Positions 25,905 through 34,676 of a stretch of 64,000 nt of DNA are shown in pieces. The DNA comes from Sporosarcina cyprini (GTDB lineage: Bacteria > Bacillota > Bacilli > Bacillales_A > Planococcaceae). The stretch is taken from the NCBI RefSeq assembly GCF_022048975.1, contig NZ_JAKMHX010000024.1, positions 1-64,000 of the forward strand, written 5' to 3'. The notes below the pieces were generated by a model, which was not told where the DNA came from, did no database searches, and saw only the letters and a program-made list of their open reading frames with translations. The translations under genes and the position numbers were made by a program. The first letter of the stretch is position 1; each line of letters starts with the position of its first letter.

Positions 25905-27216
25905 TTTCAAACGATTTTTCATTTTCCAAAAAGCCGAGACGGTACACTTTGCGAGGCCTCCCACGTTGGCCCGACTGTTCTTCGCCCTTTATTTCCACGA
26001 GTCCGGCACTCTCCAATTCCATCAGAATCCTTCTCGCATTTCGGTCGGTACTATTCATCCAAGTCGCCAATTCATTTGAAGTAATGTCCATTTTTCTATA
26101 ATGCAAGGCGAGCGAATGAATTCGATTAAGTGTGGCGGAGCTAATATTGGCTTCCTTCAGCTGATTGCCCCATTCCTCGAAAAGTGAACGGCCATCATAG
26201 GAGATTTCGTATTCTTGCTGTTCGATTTCTGAAACTTTCTTGTTTTCATCTACGGTAATGATACTTCCGGCTTGTTTGCTCCTCGCATATTGAATCGCCA
26301 GGCGGGTGTTTTGTTCCGACTCCAAGGAGGTAATTCCATAGCCGACTCCAATTTTAATGGCAAACCTACTGCGGAGATCCACTTGGTTAATCAATGTGAA
26401 CAGAGAGTTTTCCTTCAACTGCAGCTCTACCTCGCCGCGGGTCGCATAAATGAAGTAACGGCTGTCCCCCATTTCTACAAAGGAACCATTCACGCTTTCA
26501 GCGTATTCGAGTAGCAGCCGCTTCAACTCCAGCTCCCGGTATTTTACTTTATATGAAAACTGTTCATCGACCGTAGACGGCAATACTTCAATCCCTGTAA
26601 TTGCTATCTGTGCTTTGCGATACCATTGGGACACGCCGCGCTGCTTCAAATACTGGATAATAAGCCGAATTGAATTCTCATCTGGCGCAACACGATAACA
26701 AGGAATCCCCATATCCTTCAAAATATTATCCACCCGCTTGATGCACGTAATCACCACTTCCACTTTGCCTTGCTCAAACAACTCCAAATGAAATTTAACG
26801 ATCTCTTCAACCGGAATATAACCTGAATAAGGAAAGGTATGGAGCTCCATTGAAGGAAGTTCTGCTCGCAACTCACTCTCCGTTCCTTGAAACGTATCCA
26901 AGCTAATACTGTGGAAAATTCGATTCTCCTGCAATTGGGCTTGTAACAGTGTCTTGTAGATACTGCTGCTATTGAGCGGCGCATAACTCCCCTCTTCTGC
27001 CCGGATTACCTGATGATCCACCGCGAGATGATAAGGCGCTTGTCCCGCAAAAAACCATTGATCCACTTGCAATCGATTTTTCGGAATGATGTCTAACACT
27101 TCTTCCATCGAATCGTATGGGAAAGGAAGCATGATGATTTCATGGAACTCTTTCACCACCTTCCTGACTATTCCAATCGAATCACGTGCCCCCACTACAC
27201 CTAGTCTTATTTTCAC
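25891..27216 (-). CDS. Transcriptional regulator with C-terminal winged helix and central cyclase-like domain
   Basis: 441 aa from GTG 27216, which has AGGGGG eight nt upstream; an ATG at 27243 lacks such a site. The N-terminal 200 residues (IRLGVVGARDSIGIV, YIPVEEIVKFHLELFEQGKVEVVIT) look like an effector domain. The middle part (about 215-350, with FVEMGDSRYFIYATRGEVE and RFAIKIGVGYGIT) recalls a degenerate GGDEF/GTP cyclohydrolase III fold. The last 90 residues contain an HTH (ELATWMNSTDRNARRILMELESAGLVEI) and a basic wing (GQRGRPRKVYRL). It precedes the capA-like/opp/peptidase operon on the same strand with its own promoter and terminator, so it is probably the operon regulator. Confidence 0.75.
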   Translation of the reverse strand: MKIRLGVVGARDSIGIVRKVVKEFHEIIMLPFPYDSMEEVLDIIPKNRLQVDQWFFAGQAPYHLAVDHQVIRAEEGSYAPLNSSSIYKTLLQAQLQENRIFHSISLDTFQGTESELRAELPSMELHTFPYSGYIPVEEIVKFHLELFEQGKVEVVITCIKRVDNILKDMGIPCYRVAPDENSIRLIIQYLKQRGVSQWYRKAQIAITGIEVLPSTVDEQFSYKVKYRELELKRLLLEYAESVNGSFVEMGDSRYFIYATRGEVELQLKENSLFTLINQVDLRSRFAIKIGVGYGITSLESEQNTRLAIQYARSKQAGSIITVDENKKVSEIEQQEYEISYDGRSLFEEWGNQLKEANISSATLNRIHSLALHYRKMDITSNELATWMNSTDRNARRILMELESAGLVEIKGEEQSGQRGRPRKVYRLGFLENEKSFENTNW

Positions 27217-27281
27217 TTTCGCTACCCCCTGCTCATGTACCATCTCTAAACTATCTTCCTATGAGAGACGGCAAGTAATTC

Positions 27282-27310
27282 AGTTTAACACTAACGAACT
27301 ATTCTTTCAA
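27282..27310 (-). promoter_or_regulatory. Promoter of the regulator gene
   Basis: Minus strand TTGAAA (27305-27310), 17-nt spacer, TAAACT (27282-27287), about 65 nt upstream of the GTG start. Confidence 0.55.
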
Positions 27311-27466
27311 ATCTGTTTCTTCCGGGATATTTTAGACATCTATTTTTGAACTGGCAGGGGGGATCGAAATGGAGCGTTAGATAGAAATCGTTTTGTGTGG
27401 CCTTAGTAGACCATTGCTGTATTTTTCAAATGTAATTATATACTGCGCATTTCTGTGGATGGGGTT

Positions 27467-27613
27467 ATGCGCGCTTTCGGGTCCTTTATGCGCGGGGGCG
27501 GGCGGTTTATGCGCGAATTCCGAGTGTGTAAGCGCGGTTGCGGGAGTCGTATGCGCGGCTATCAGTTGCTTATGCGCGGCTGCCGGCGATTTATGCGCGG
27601 GTCGGGGTTAGAG
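27467..27613. repeat. Seven-unit direct repeat with exact 21-nt period, core ATGCGCG
   Basis: Units start at 27467, 27488, 27509, 27530, 27551, 27572 and 27593. Each begins ATGCGCG (AAGCGCG in the fourth), while the remaining 14 nt vary and most end in TTT or TNT. The array is strongly GC-rich inside an AT-rich intergenic region. Because 21 is a multiple of three, it creates open frames on both strands with heptad repeats (MRG-type on the plus strand), but these lack other protein features. It lies between two divergently oriented genes. Function unknown; a protein-binding array or mobile mini-repeat are possible. Confidence 0.85.
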
Positions 27614-27723
27614 CAAGGAATTAAAATGAGGAAAGGTTAGCTCAGGGAGAAAGGTTGAAACTATCTCCTATAATTGTTATGTTGGAAGGGTGGTTGATTA
27701 AAAAATACAAGAAAAGGAGTTGG
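27614..27723 (+). other. Leader of the NCS1 permease gene
   Basis: Between the 21-nt repeat array and the permease I see the ribosome site AAAAGGAG close to 27712-27719 but no convincing promoter pair. The frame of the permease is open through this stretch, so a longer protein cannot be excluded. Confidence 0.3.
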
Positions 27724-29130
27724 TTGCTTATCCAACTGACACAACAAAATATGGACGAGACGACGATTGCCCCTGCCGATGATTATTCTTTGGACCGGGT
27801 CCCTCGGAAGGACCGAACCAAAGGCTGGTTGAGCATTACGAATATTACATTCGGAATAGCGACAGCTATTTTTTATTTTCAAATGGGGAGTGTGATGGCG
27901 CTTAAATTTGGAGCGATCAATGCGATGATTTCCTCCGCTTATGCGATAGTTGTCGCAGGTTTGCTCGGAACCGTGGTTGCCTACTTATCTGCCAAGTCCG
28001 GCATGAATGTTAATCTTCTCTCACGAAGCGGTGGCTTCGGCTATATCGGTTCTTCCCTGACATCATTAATCTACGCTTCGAATTTCATCATGTATTGCGC
28101 ATTTGAAGGGCTCATTTTAGTTTCCGCGGTTCACTACTTTTTCCCTACCCTACCGAAATGGACACTCATTCTCCTCTTCGGATCCATCGTAATTCCCCTC
28201 AATTGGTTTGGAATCGACCAATTGGACAAATTGCAGAAATGGTCTCTCCCCCTATTCATTCTCTTTCTGCTGACAGCGATCATCGTTTCCCTCTACCAGC
28301 CTTCCATTTATCAAGGCTCTATTTTCACTTATATGCCTGACGGTGTACAAATCGGCGGCGAAGCTTTACTGTTTTGCATCGGGATGCACCATGGCATTAT
28401 GGGATTAACTGCTCTACTTGCCTCCGACTATGCACGTTTTTTAAAGCCTTCTGACATAAAAGTCGGTTCTGTGGCGATCGGTTTTATTCCACAGATTTTT
28501 TGCTTTGGCGTCATGGGCGGACTCGGCATCTGGTTCGGCGTCCGGTTTCTCGAATCGGATCCCGGCGTCTATATCGTCCTCCTGCTCGGCATTGGCGGTG
28601 CCCTTTTCACGATGCTCACCCAGCTGCGAATTAACGTAACAAATATTTACAGCAGCTCACTCTCCCTTTCCAACTTCTTTGAGAACATCTTTCACTTTAC
28701 GCCCGGCCGTCGTTTTTGGGTCGTGTTCGCAGGCGTGACGGCGATACTTCTTATGCTTTCTAATATTGTGGAACATGTCGACACACTGATGACATTTCAA
28801 GGGGTATTCCTGCTTGCATGGGCTGCCATTTTAGTGACCGATGCACTGGTCGTCAAGAAATGGCTGAAGATCGGGCCGACGTATTACGTAGCCCGACAAG
28901 AATACTTATATAAGTGGAATCCCGTCGGCACGATTTCACTCATCGTCGCTAGCGTTCTGGGCACCATCGCCGCTCTCGGCTACATGGGGCTGTTTTTAGA
29001 AACAACGGCTGCCTTCTTTGCTGCATTGCTTGCCTCCATCCTTACGGTAGTCATCGCCATCCTGACGAAAGGAAAATATTATCTGGTGAAGGAACCGGAC
29101 GATATTGTGGATGAGGATAAAATCGGGTGA
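27724..29130 (+). CDS. Cytosine permease-like NCS1 family transporter
   Basis: About 468 aa with 12 hydrophobic segments. The start of the domain (SLDRVPRKDRTKGWLSITNITFGIATAIF) and SGMNVNLLSRSGGFGYIGSSLTSLIYAS match the CodB branch of nucleobase:cation symporter 1. I chose TTG 27724, four nt after AAAAGGAG; the frame is open upstream to 27655, and ATG 27754 is a further possibility. It stands alone with its own terminator. Cytosine, another pyrimidine or a hydantoin-like compound could be the substrate; no cytosine deaminase is nearby. Confidence 0.85.
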   Translation: MLIQLTQQNMDETTIAPADDYSLDRVPRKDRTKGWLSITNITFGIATAIFYFQMGSVMALKFGAINAMISSAYAIVVAGLLGTVVAYLSAKSGMNVNLLSRSGGFGYIGSSLTSLIYASNFIMYCAFEGLILVSAVHYFFPTLPKWTLILLFGSIVIPLNWFGIDQLDKLQKWSLPLFILFLLTAIIVSLYQPSIYQGSIFTYMPDGVQIGGEALLFCIGMHHGIMGLTALLASDYARFLKPSDIKVGSVAIGFIPQIFCFGVMGGLGIWFGVRFLESDPGVYIVLLLGIGGALFTMLTQLRINVTNIYSSSLSLSNFFENIFHFTPGRRFWVVFAGVTAILLMLSNIVEHVDTLMTFQGVFLLAWAAILVTDALVVKKWLKIGPTYYVARQEYLYKWNPVGTISLIVASVLGTIAALGYMGLFLETTAAFFAALLASILTVVIAILTKGKYYLVKEPDDIVDEDKIG

Positions 29131-29146
29131 GGGCAACGAAAAAGAA

Positions 29147-29190
29147 GAGAGTACAGGATTGTAACGCTATTCCTGTACTCTCTTTAATTT
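29147..29190 (+). terminator. Terminator of the NCS1 permease gene
   Basis: Twelve-bp stem GAGAGTACAGGA (29147-29158) with TCCTGTACTCTC (29171-29182), followed by UUUAAUUU. Confidence 0.85.
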
Positions 29191-29301
29191 GTCTTCGATT
29201 CTCCCCCAAGATATTGTCATTCCTTTACTTAAGAAACCCTAAAGTTTCTATTCACGAAGTAGATAGTTAGCAATTTATCAATCAATTAAATATAATCATA
29301 T

Positions 29302-29326
29302 TATTACAGATATTTTTTCTGTAATA
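29302..29326. promoter_or_regulatory. Inverted repeat upstream of ggt
   Basis: Perfect 9-bp arms TATTACAGA and TCTGTAATA separated by 7 nt, about 75 nt before the ggt start. Probably an operator; no regulator gene is adjacent. The surrounding 29191-29398 is AT-rich and otherwise shows only the AAGGGGTG ribosome site. Confidence 0.45.
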
Positions 29327-29398
29327 TTCATATCAAATCGAAGGGAGATAACGGGAGAAGAAATAAGCGTTGAAAACTACTATTGAAGGGGTGGGACA

Positions 29399-31153
29399 AT
29401 GAGGAAGAGTGTAAAAAATTGGTTTGCTGTAGCATTGATTATTTTGCTGACATTTAGCATGGTGCCTGGGGGCGCTTTCGCTAAGGAATGGGACATGAGT
29501 TATGACAATCTACGTCAAGTGGCGATTGGAACAGACGGCATGGTGACGACGGCACATCCGCTTGCAACTCAAATTGGCGCTGACGTGCTGAAAAATGGAG
29601 GAAATGCAGTTGATGCGGCTGTTGCGATCCAATTTGCATTGAACGTCACGGAGCCGATGATGTCCGGAATTGGCGGTGGCGGTTTTCTTATGTACTATGA
29701 TGCTGAGTCAGGAGAAACACAAATATTGAATAGCCGGGAGCGTGCACCAGCCGGGGCAACGCCGGATATGTTCTTGGACGATAAAGGAAACGCTATTCCA
29801 TTCGCAGAAAGAGCGACTGGCGGCAAAGCCGTTGGCGTTCCGGGTACATTGAAAGGGCTTGAAGAAGCGCTTGCACGCTGGGGAACGATGTCGATGGAAG
29901 AATTGATTGACCCATCCATCCAATTGGCCGAAGATGGCTTTCCCATCGACTCTGTCCTAGCGCAAGCGATTGAAGATAACAAAGCGATGCTTTATCGAAC
30001 GGCAGCCGGAAATGTATTCGTTCCAAACGGAAATCCGTTGCGCGAAGGCGATTTGCTTGTTCAAAAGGACTTGGCAAAAGCATTTACACTAATCAAAAAG
30101 GAAGGCACTGATGCTTTCTATAAAGGGGACATAGCTAAAGCGATTGCGGACGTTGTTCAGCAATACGGCGGTTCTCTAACAGTTGAAGATTTGGCAGCAT
30201 ATGATGTAACAATGGACAAGCCGATCTGGGGAGAATATAAAGGCTATCAAATTGCAAGCATGCCACCTCCAAGTTCAGGCGGAGTCTTCTTGCTTCAGAT
30301 GCTCGGCATTCTGGACGGAGTCGATTTGTCACAATACGACGTGAAATCTTGGGAGAAATATCACCTGCTTGCAGAATCGATGCATTTAGCTTACGCGGAT
30401 CGTGCTGCCTATGCGGGAGATCCCGAATTCATCGATGTACCACTGGAAGGGTTATTGCACCCTGATTATATTCAAGAACGTCTCAATTTAATCAACCTGG
30501 ACAAGATGATCGAAAAACCAACGGCTGGTGATCCTTGGGCTTATCAAGACATGAAACAGGAATCTGTCATCGTGGAGCAACCGAAGGACGGACAGCCAGG
30601 CGAAACGACACACTTTTCTGTTGCCGATCAATGGGGGAATGTCGTTTCCTATACAACTACCATTGAGCAACTATTCGGTACAGGCCTTATGGTACCTGGA
30701 TATGGCATTATGCTTAACAATGAATTGACTGATTTTGACGCCATGCCAGGCGGAGCAAACCAAGTCGAGCCGAACAAACGGCCACTCAGCAGCATGACGC
30801 CAACGATTGTCTTTGAAAACGGCAAGCCTGTTCTCACAGTCGGCTCCCCGGGTGGACCGACAATCATCACGTCGGTTCTTCAAACGATCATCAACTCCAT
30901 TGCCTACGACATGGAACTGAAAGCAGCTGTCGAGGAGCCTAGAATTTATACGAATAGCACATCATCCTATCGATATGAGGAAGGTATTCCTGAAGAGGCA
31001 ATGGATGCATTGCGTAAGCTAGGCCATCAATTCGGGGAAAGCCCGACTGTGATCGGCAATGTCCAAAGTATCTGGATCGACCAGAAAGAGGGCATCTACA
31101 AAGGAGTTGCCGATTCGAGCCGAAATGGAACGGCCATTGGAATTGATTTTTAA
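29399..31153 (+). CDS. ggt: Secreted gamma-glutamyltransferase
   Basis: 584 aa proenzyme. The signal peptide spans 1-28 with cleavage after AFA. The nucleophile for autoprocessing and catalysis is the first Thr of TTHFSVADQWGN at about residue 403, the same number as in B. subtilis GGT. Other family blocks: MVTTAHPLATQIGADVLKNGGNAVDAAVA, GIGGGGFLMYYD, LNSRERAPAGAT, RPLSSMTPTIV and GSPGGPTIITSV. It hydrolyses or transfers gamma-glutamyl groups of glutathione, gamma-glutamyl peptides or poly-gamma-glutamate outside the cell. Single gene with its own terminator; links functionally to the peptide-scavenging neighbours. Confidence 0.96.
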   Translation: MRKSVKNWFAVALIILLTFSMVPGGAFAKEWDMSYDNLRQVAIGTDGMVTTAHPLATQIGADVLKNGGNAVDAAVAIQFALNVTEPMMSGIGGGGFLMYYDAESGETQILNSRERAPAGATPDMFLDDKGNAIPFAERATGGKAVGVPGTLKGLEEALARWGTMSMEELIDPSIQLAEDGFPIDSVLAQAIEDNKAMLYRTAAGNVFVPNGNPLREGDLLVQKDLAKAFTLIKKEGTDAFYKGDIAKAIADVVQQYGGSLTVEDLAAYDVTMDKPIWGEYKGYQIASMPPPSSGGVFLLQMLGILDGVDLSQYDVKSWEKYHLLAESMHLAYADRAAYAGDPEFIDVPLEGLLHPDYIQERLNLINLDKMIEKPTAGDPWAYQDMKQESVIVEQPKDGQPGETTHFSVADQWGNVVSYTTTIEQLFGTGLMVPGYGIMLNNELTDFDAMPGGANQVEPNKRPLSSMTPTIVFENGKPVLTVGSPGGPTIITSVLQTIINSIAYDMELKAAVEEPRIYTNSTSSYRYEEGIPEEAMDALRKLGHQFGESPTVIGNVQSIWIDQKEGIYKGVADSSRNGTAIGIDF

Positions 31154-31160
31154 TAACAGT

Positions 31161-31199
31161 TTGAACCCTACCATGTTGTTGTGGTAGGGTTCAATTTTA
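31161..31199 (+). terminator. Terminator of ggt
   Basis: Thirteen-bp stem TTGAACCCTACCA with TGGTAGGGTTCAA, then UUUUAG. Confidence 0.9.
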
Positions 31200-31231
31200 G
31201 TAAACAGATTCATCCAGTTAAGGAGAATACA

Positions 31232-31708
31232 ATGACAAATTACAACGATTTCGACGATGATCAAATTACGTACTATGTATACAACTTGAATTGGCATCTA
31301 CCGCAAGAAATTCAAAACGAAGCAATGGAGATGCTCTCTCACTTGCCTCCGGAAAAAGTAGGGATGTTACTTCCTACTTACGGAAAAGAGTGCTGGGAAA
31401 ATGCAGTTCACCTTCTCAAGGAAATGGGCTATCCTCGGAATAAAGAAGCCTTGCCGAAACTGGCTGGATTATTGCAAGACAGAAATTGGCCGGGAGCTCT
31501 AGAAGCCATTCAACTTTTTGAGGAGTTAGGTACAACCATTAGTGTTCCACACATTGAAAAAGAGTGTGAGAAAGCGGCTGAAGCTCATGATGGCGACTGG
31601 CTAGAACACCTGTATTTTGCTGTGGAGCAATTAGGAATCGATGCACATGATTTCAGGAATCCAGTCTTATATGAAACTATGAAGAAAGCTGCTGAGGTAT
31701 TGGATTGA
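31232..31708 (+). CDS. DUF5071-like protein
   Basis: 158 aa from ATG 31232, which has AAGGAG at the right distance; the open frame begins 17 codons earlier inside the ggt terminator. The core LPKLAGLLQDRNWPGALEAIQLFEELG followed by VPHIEKECEKA resembles DUF5071 (helical, HEAT-like, often near toxins or immunity proteins). No signal peptide or membrane segment. Function unknown; a stand-alone immunity-like protein is one possibility. Confidence 0.65.
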   Translation: MTNYNDFDDDQITYYVYNLNWHLPQEIQNEAMEMLSHLPPEKVGMLLPTYGKECWENAVHLLKEMGYPRNKEALPKLAGLLQDRNWPGALEAIQLFEELGTTISVPHIEKECEKAAEAHDGDWLEHLYFAVEQLGIDAHDFRNPVLYETMKKAAEVLD

Positions 31709-31931
31709 TTACTTGTGTGATTAATCCGAAATAGATTTCATATTTCCATTACTAGCGCATCTAAAATAAACGCTATGTTAAAGAAAAAGGTTGATTTATC
31801 GTAAAAGATTAACGCAATGGTGTTATTGTCGTTCTTCAAATAAGAAGTTGGTTATAGGAAAAAGGGATTTGTCTGAAACTTTAACAAATTATTAACGACT
31901 AATAAGAAAAGGAGGTGAAAAGGATACGAAG

Positions 31932-32834
31932 GTGAAATTTTTATATTTAGCAATACCGACATTTTTGATATTGTTGGTATTTGGTTGTTCGTATAATCAA
32001 AATGTTGGGACTATCACAGAAACAGATAGTTATGAAAAAGCTAAAGAAGTTGCTTGGGGGTTTATCGAAAAAAAAGGTTGGAATGACACAGCTAAAGAAG
32101 GTTGGAAAAGTGCAAAAGTGAAGAAAGTGATTGCTGATAATTGTTATGAATTGTGGGATAAAACTTATGAAGGAAAAGAGATATTAACCGTTCTTTTTGA
32201 AGATGAAGAGAATGTTGGAGTTGATACACCTTTAATACTTGTTGCCCCCGATTTCAATGAAGTAATTGGTTATAAGGCACGAAACTTTACTTTACACGAA
32301 GGTGAAGAATTAGCGGTATACTTGTCTGACATCGAACAAATGAATATCGGTGCCGAAATGCCTCAACTTTTATATGCCGATAACAAAATAGTGGTTATGC
32401 AGGGTACATTTGGAGTAGTCGTATATAATATGCAAGATTCAGTAGTTACTAATCGAATTTCATATGAACAAATTAAGTCATATGGCATCTCAATGATGGT
32501 GGCATCTGTATCGCAAGATGGTACAACAATCTTTATTGGAAATGATGATATATCTATGTCGTCTAATGAATTTACTCATCAATACGATATTAGTACGAGA
32601 TTAATCAAAAAAACCACACAACAACCATCAAATTTGTATAGACCTAAATCTATTGAATTGCCTGGCTATCATGAGCAATACGACGATTTACAATATGGTA
32701 CGAGTCACAATATTGTAGAATTAGATAATTCATTTATCTATCTACGCTCCTCATACTGGGAAATGAAACACCTACAAATTGTTAATTGCCCATATGAAGA
32801 TGGTGAAAACAAAGTTTTTGATGTGTTCAAATGA
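31932..32834 (+). CDS. Uncharacterised lipoprotein
   Basis: 300 aa. A short hydrophobic signal ends in the lipobox VFGC (Cys19). The rest, starting EKAKEVAWGFIEKKGW, is soluble and acidic and has two parts: a 90-residue N-terminal domain and a WD- or beta-propeller-like part with MVASVSQDGTTIFIGN. I do not recognise the family. The start GTG follows AAGGATACGAAG. Base composition is clearly more AT-rich than the surrounding genes, and the next 200 nt hold a transposase relic, so acquisition by transfer is likely. Confidence 0.6.
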   Translation: MKFLYLAIPTFLILLVFGCSYNQNVGTITETDSYEKAKEVAWGFIEKKGWNDTAKEGWKSAKVKKVIADNCYELWDKTYEGKEILTVLFEDEENVGVDTPLILVAPDFNEVIGYKARNFTLHEGEELAVYLSDIEQMNIGAEMPQLLYADNKIVVMQGTFGVVVYNMQDSVVTNRISYEQIKSYGISMMVASVSQDGTTIFIGNDDISMSSNEFTHQYDISTRLIKKTTQQPSNLYRPKSIELPGYHEQYDDLQYGTSHNIVELDNSFIYLRSSYWEMKHLQIVNCPYEDGENKVFDVFK

Positions 32835-32837
32835 GAT

Positions 32838-33044
32838 TTATGCCATAGCATCTTGCACTTATAATGTTGGCGACCATCTCGCTTCCCATAACGAACCACT
32901 CATGCACTTCCACAATGCCGACAATGAAAACCATTAGAAAACTTTCTCTCTTAATTCACCGATTAAAGCTCCTTGTTGTGAGGATGACGGCGAGAAATGA
33001 CGAGTTAGATAATCTAAAATGTATTCTTTATCCTTATCATGCAA
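32838..33044 (-). pseudogene. Transposase N-terminal relic (zinc-ribbon type, IS1595-like)
   Basis: Translating the minus strand gives LHDKDKEYILDYLTRHFSP and GELREKVF in one frame, then, after a one-nt frame change, FHCRHCGSA, an in-frame stop, and VVRYGKRDGRQHYKCK. The CxxC, RYGKRDGRQ and CK pattern is the zinc-ribbon of ISXO2/IS1595-type transposases. The catalytic part is missing because the sequence ends at the lipoprotein stop codon. Frameshift, stop and truncation show a dead fragment. Family name is from motif recall, not a search. Confidence 0.6.
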
Positions 33045-33169
33045 GGAAGAAGTGTTAGCTATTATGTTCGTTAAAGTTATTTGAATTACCCCTTTTGTAA
33101 TTTATACAGTCAGATTAGCACAAAAGACGATGATATATTCAAACTCAACCAATAACTTTAACATAGCCA
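33045..33169. other. AT-rich spacer without features
   Basis: Between the transposase relic and the SLH-gene terminator I see no gene or clear signal. Confidence 0.3.
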
Positions 33170-33223
33170 AAATAAAAATTGGCTGACATGCCCCCGGTAT
33201 TTTACCGTTTGCATACCAGCCAA
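33170..33223 (-). terminator. Terminator of the SLH-domain gene
   Basis: Minus strand stem TTGGCTG(G)TATGC pairing with GGCATGTCAGCCAA, followed by UUUUUAUUUU. It lies 70 nt past the stop codon. Confidence 0.85.
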
Positions 33224-33292
33224 CCAGCTGAATCACTCTATGTTATTTGAATTCCAGCAAGCTTATTAAAGCTGCAATCATTTTTGTGTAAG

Positions 33293-34534
33293 TCACTCTT
33301 CCCAGTAGTAATCATACATGCCGTTGTAGGAGTGAAAACTAACCAGCTCCTCCACTTCATCCGCCTTCACCTCAAATAGATAAAGGTCGTAGGTAAACGT
33401 CTCACCTGTCACAATGTCCTTACCGGTCTCCTTGGCAGTAGACTTGAATTTCACCGCTACATTTTGGTAAGCGGCTCGGTAATTTTGTTCTAGGATCGTT
33501 TTGGCCTCCTCGGCAGAAAGTTGAAAGTTCTGCTTACCAGCCATCTTATACGTGTACGAATCCATTTTCCAAGTCCCGTCTTCTTTTTTCAGCTGATAGG
33601 TGATGAACCCGCCTCCACTCAAGGCATTTCCTAATTCAATCGTTTTGACCGACAGCAGATTTGCGGAAGGCTGCGTGACTTCAAAACGATCAGATGTCAG
33701 GTTTGTCGGAAATGGAAATAAAGTCGTATCACATTCATTGCAGGCATAAGGATAGTATTCTTTTAAGGTACGGTCTGTAAACTCCTGGGTCGCGTGCTTC
33801 AGAAGCTCGGGCCGAATCTCTTCAAAAGATTTTTTCTGGCTGACTCCCTCAATCAGTATCCATTCAATGGAACTGGAAAGTTGGCGGGTTAGATCCTCAC
33901 CTTCCCCTGTACTTCCCCTCTGTTCGCGAGTTTTCTGAGCAGCGATCGCTCTCTGCAGGGTAGTCACATAATATTCCCTTGTAACCGGCTCATTCGGTTC
34001 AAATTTACCTTTCACTCCATCCACCACTCGGTTTTCATGTAGGGCATTGGCATGTTTGTAGCCCCAATGACTTTCGGGTACATCGTCAAACGCCTGATAG
34101 GAAGAGGCTTCGAATGAAAAAGCTAGATCCAGCACCTTGGCAAGTTGTATACGGGTAATAAGTTCATCGGGGTTAAACTTGCCGCCCGTTCCACTCATGA
34201 TTCCCGCCTCTGACATTTTCATAATGGGTTTATAGTACGGGTGGTTTTTCGGAACGTCCTTGTAGACACTCTTTGATCCGGTCGGGTCTGGTAACTGTAA
34301 GGCCTTATCCAAGAGCAACGCAACATGTTTGCGGCTAATCGTGTCATTAGGCCGGAAGGTGCCATCCGGATAGCCGCTAATAAAGCCGGCTTTCTTCATC
34401 TCCAGAATCACTGAATAACTCGGATGGTTATTCGGAATATCTTTAAATTCCGCTGAAGCCTGCTTTGTTGATACCGTGCCTGATGATAAAATCATCGTGA
34501 TCGACAAGAAGAATGTGATAAAGAACTTTTTCAT
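33293..34534 (-). CDS. S-layer homology domain protein
   Basis: 413 aa from ATG 34534. The signal peptide is about 1-28 with cleavage after ASA. Three SLH domains follow: FKDIPNNHPSYSVILEMKKAGFISGYPDGTFRPND, YKDVPKNHPYYKPIMKMSEAGIMSGTGGKFNPDELITR and FDDVPESHWGYKHANALHENRVVDGVKGKFEPNEPVTR (about 29-205). These bind pyruvylated secondary cell-wall polymer. The C-terminal 190 residues are of unknown function with one CNEC pair. Attached to the cell wall surface; single gene with its own terminator. Confidence 0.88.
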   Translation of the reverse strand: MKKFFITFFLSITMILSSGTVSTKQASAEFKDIPNNHPSYSVILEMKKAGFISGYPDGTFRPNDTISRKHVALLLDKALQLPDPTGSKSVYKDVPKNHPYYKPIMKMSEAGIMSGTGGKFNPDELITRIQLAKVLDLAFSFEASSYQAFDDVPESHWGYKHANALHENRVVDGVKGKFEPNEPVTREYYVTTLQRAIAAQKTREQRGSTGEGEDLTRQLSSSIEWILIEGVSQKKSFEEIRPELLKHATQEFTDRTLKEYYPYACNECDTTLFPFPTNLTSDRFEVTQPSANLLSVKTIELGNALSGGGFITYQLKKEDGTWKMDSYTYKMAGKQNFQLSAEEAKTILEQNYRAAYQNVAVKFKSTAKETGKDIVTGETFTYDLYLFEVKADEVEELVSFHSYNGMYDYYWEE

Positions 34535-34676
34535 ATCTCCATTCCTTTCTTGATTGATGAAAATGCATGTGAATAAAACCAAAATGACCAGCAACACAAG
34601 ATGATATGATATCCGGTTTATAATATGTGTAAAAAGGGCATTACGACAAAACTTTTATGCAATCCCCTTATATTGA

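Noticed and set aside
27393..27640. Two overlapping plus-strand frames with MRG-type heptads (72 and 61 codons)
   Set aside because: They are produced by the 21-nt period of the ATGCGCG repeat; no ribosome site and no protein-like composition outside the heptads.
32864..33058. 64-codon plus-strand frame
   Set aside because: It is the complement of the transposase relic and has no ribosome site.
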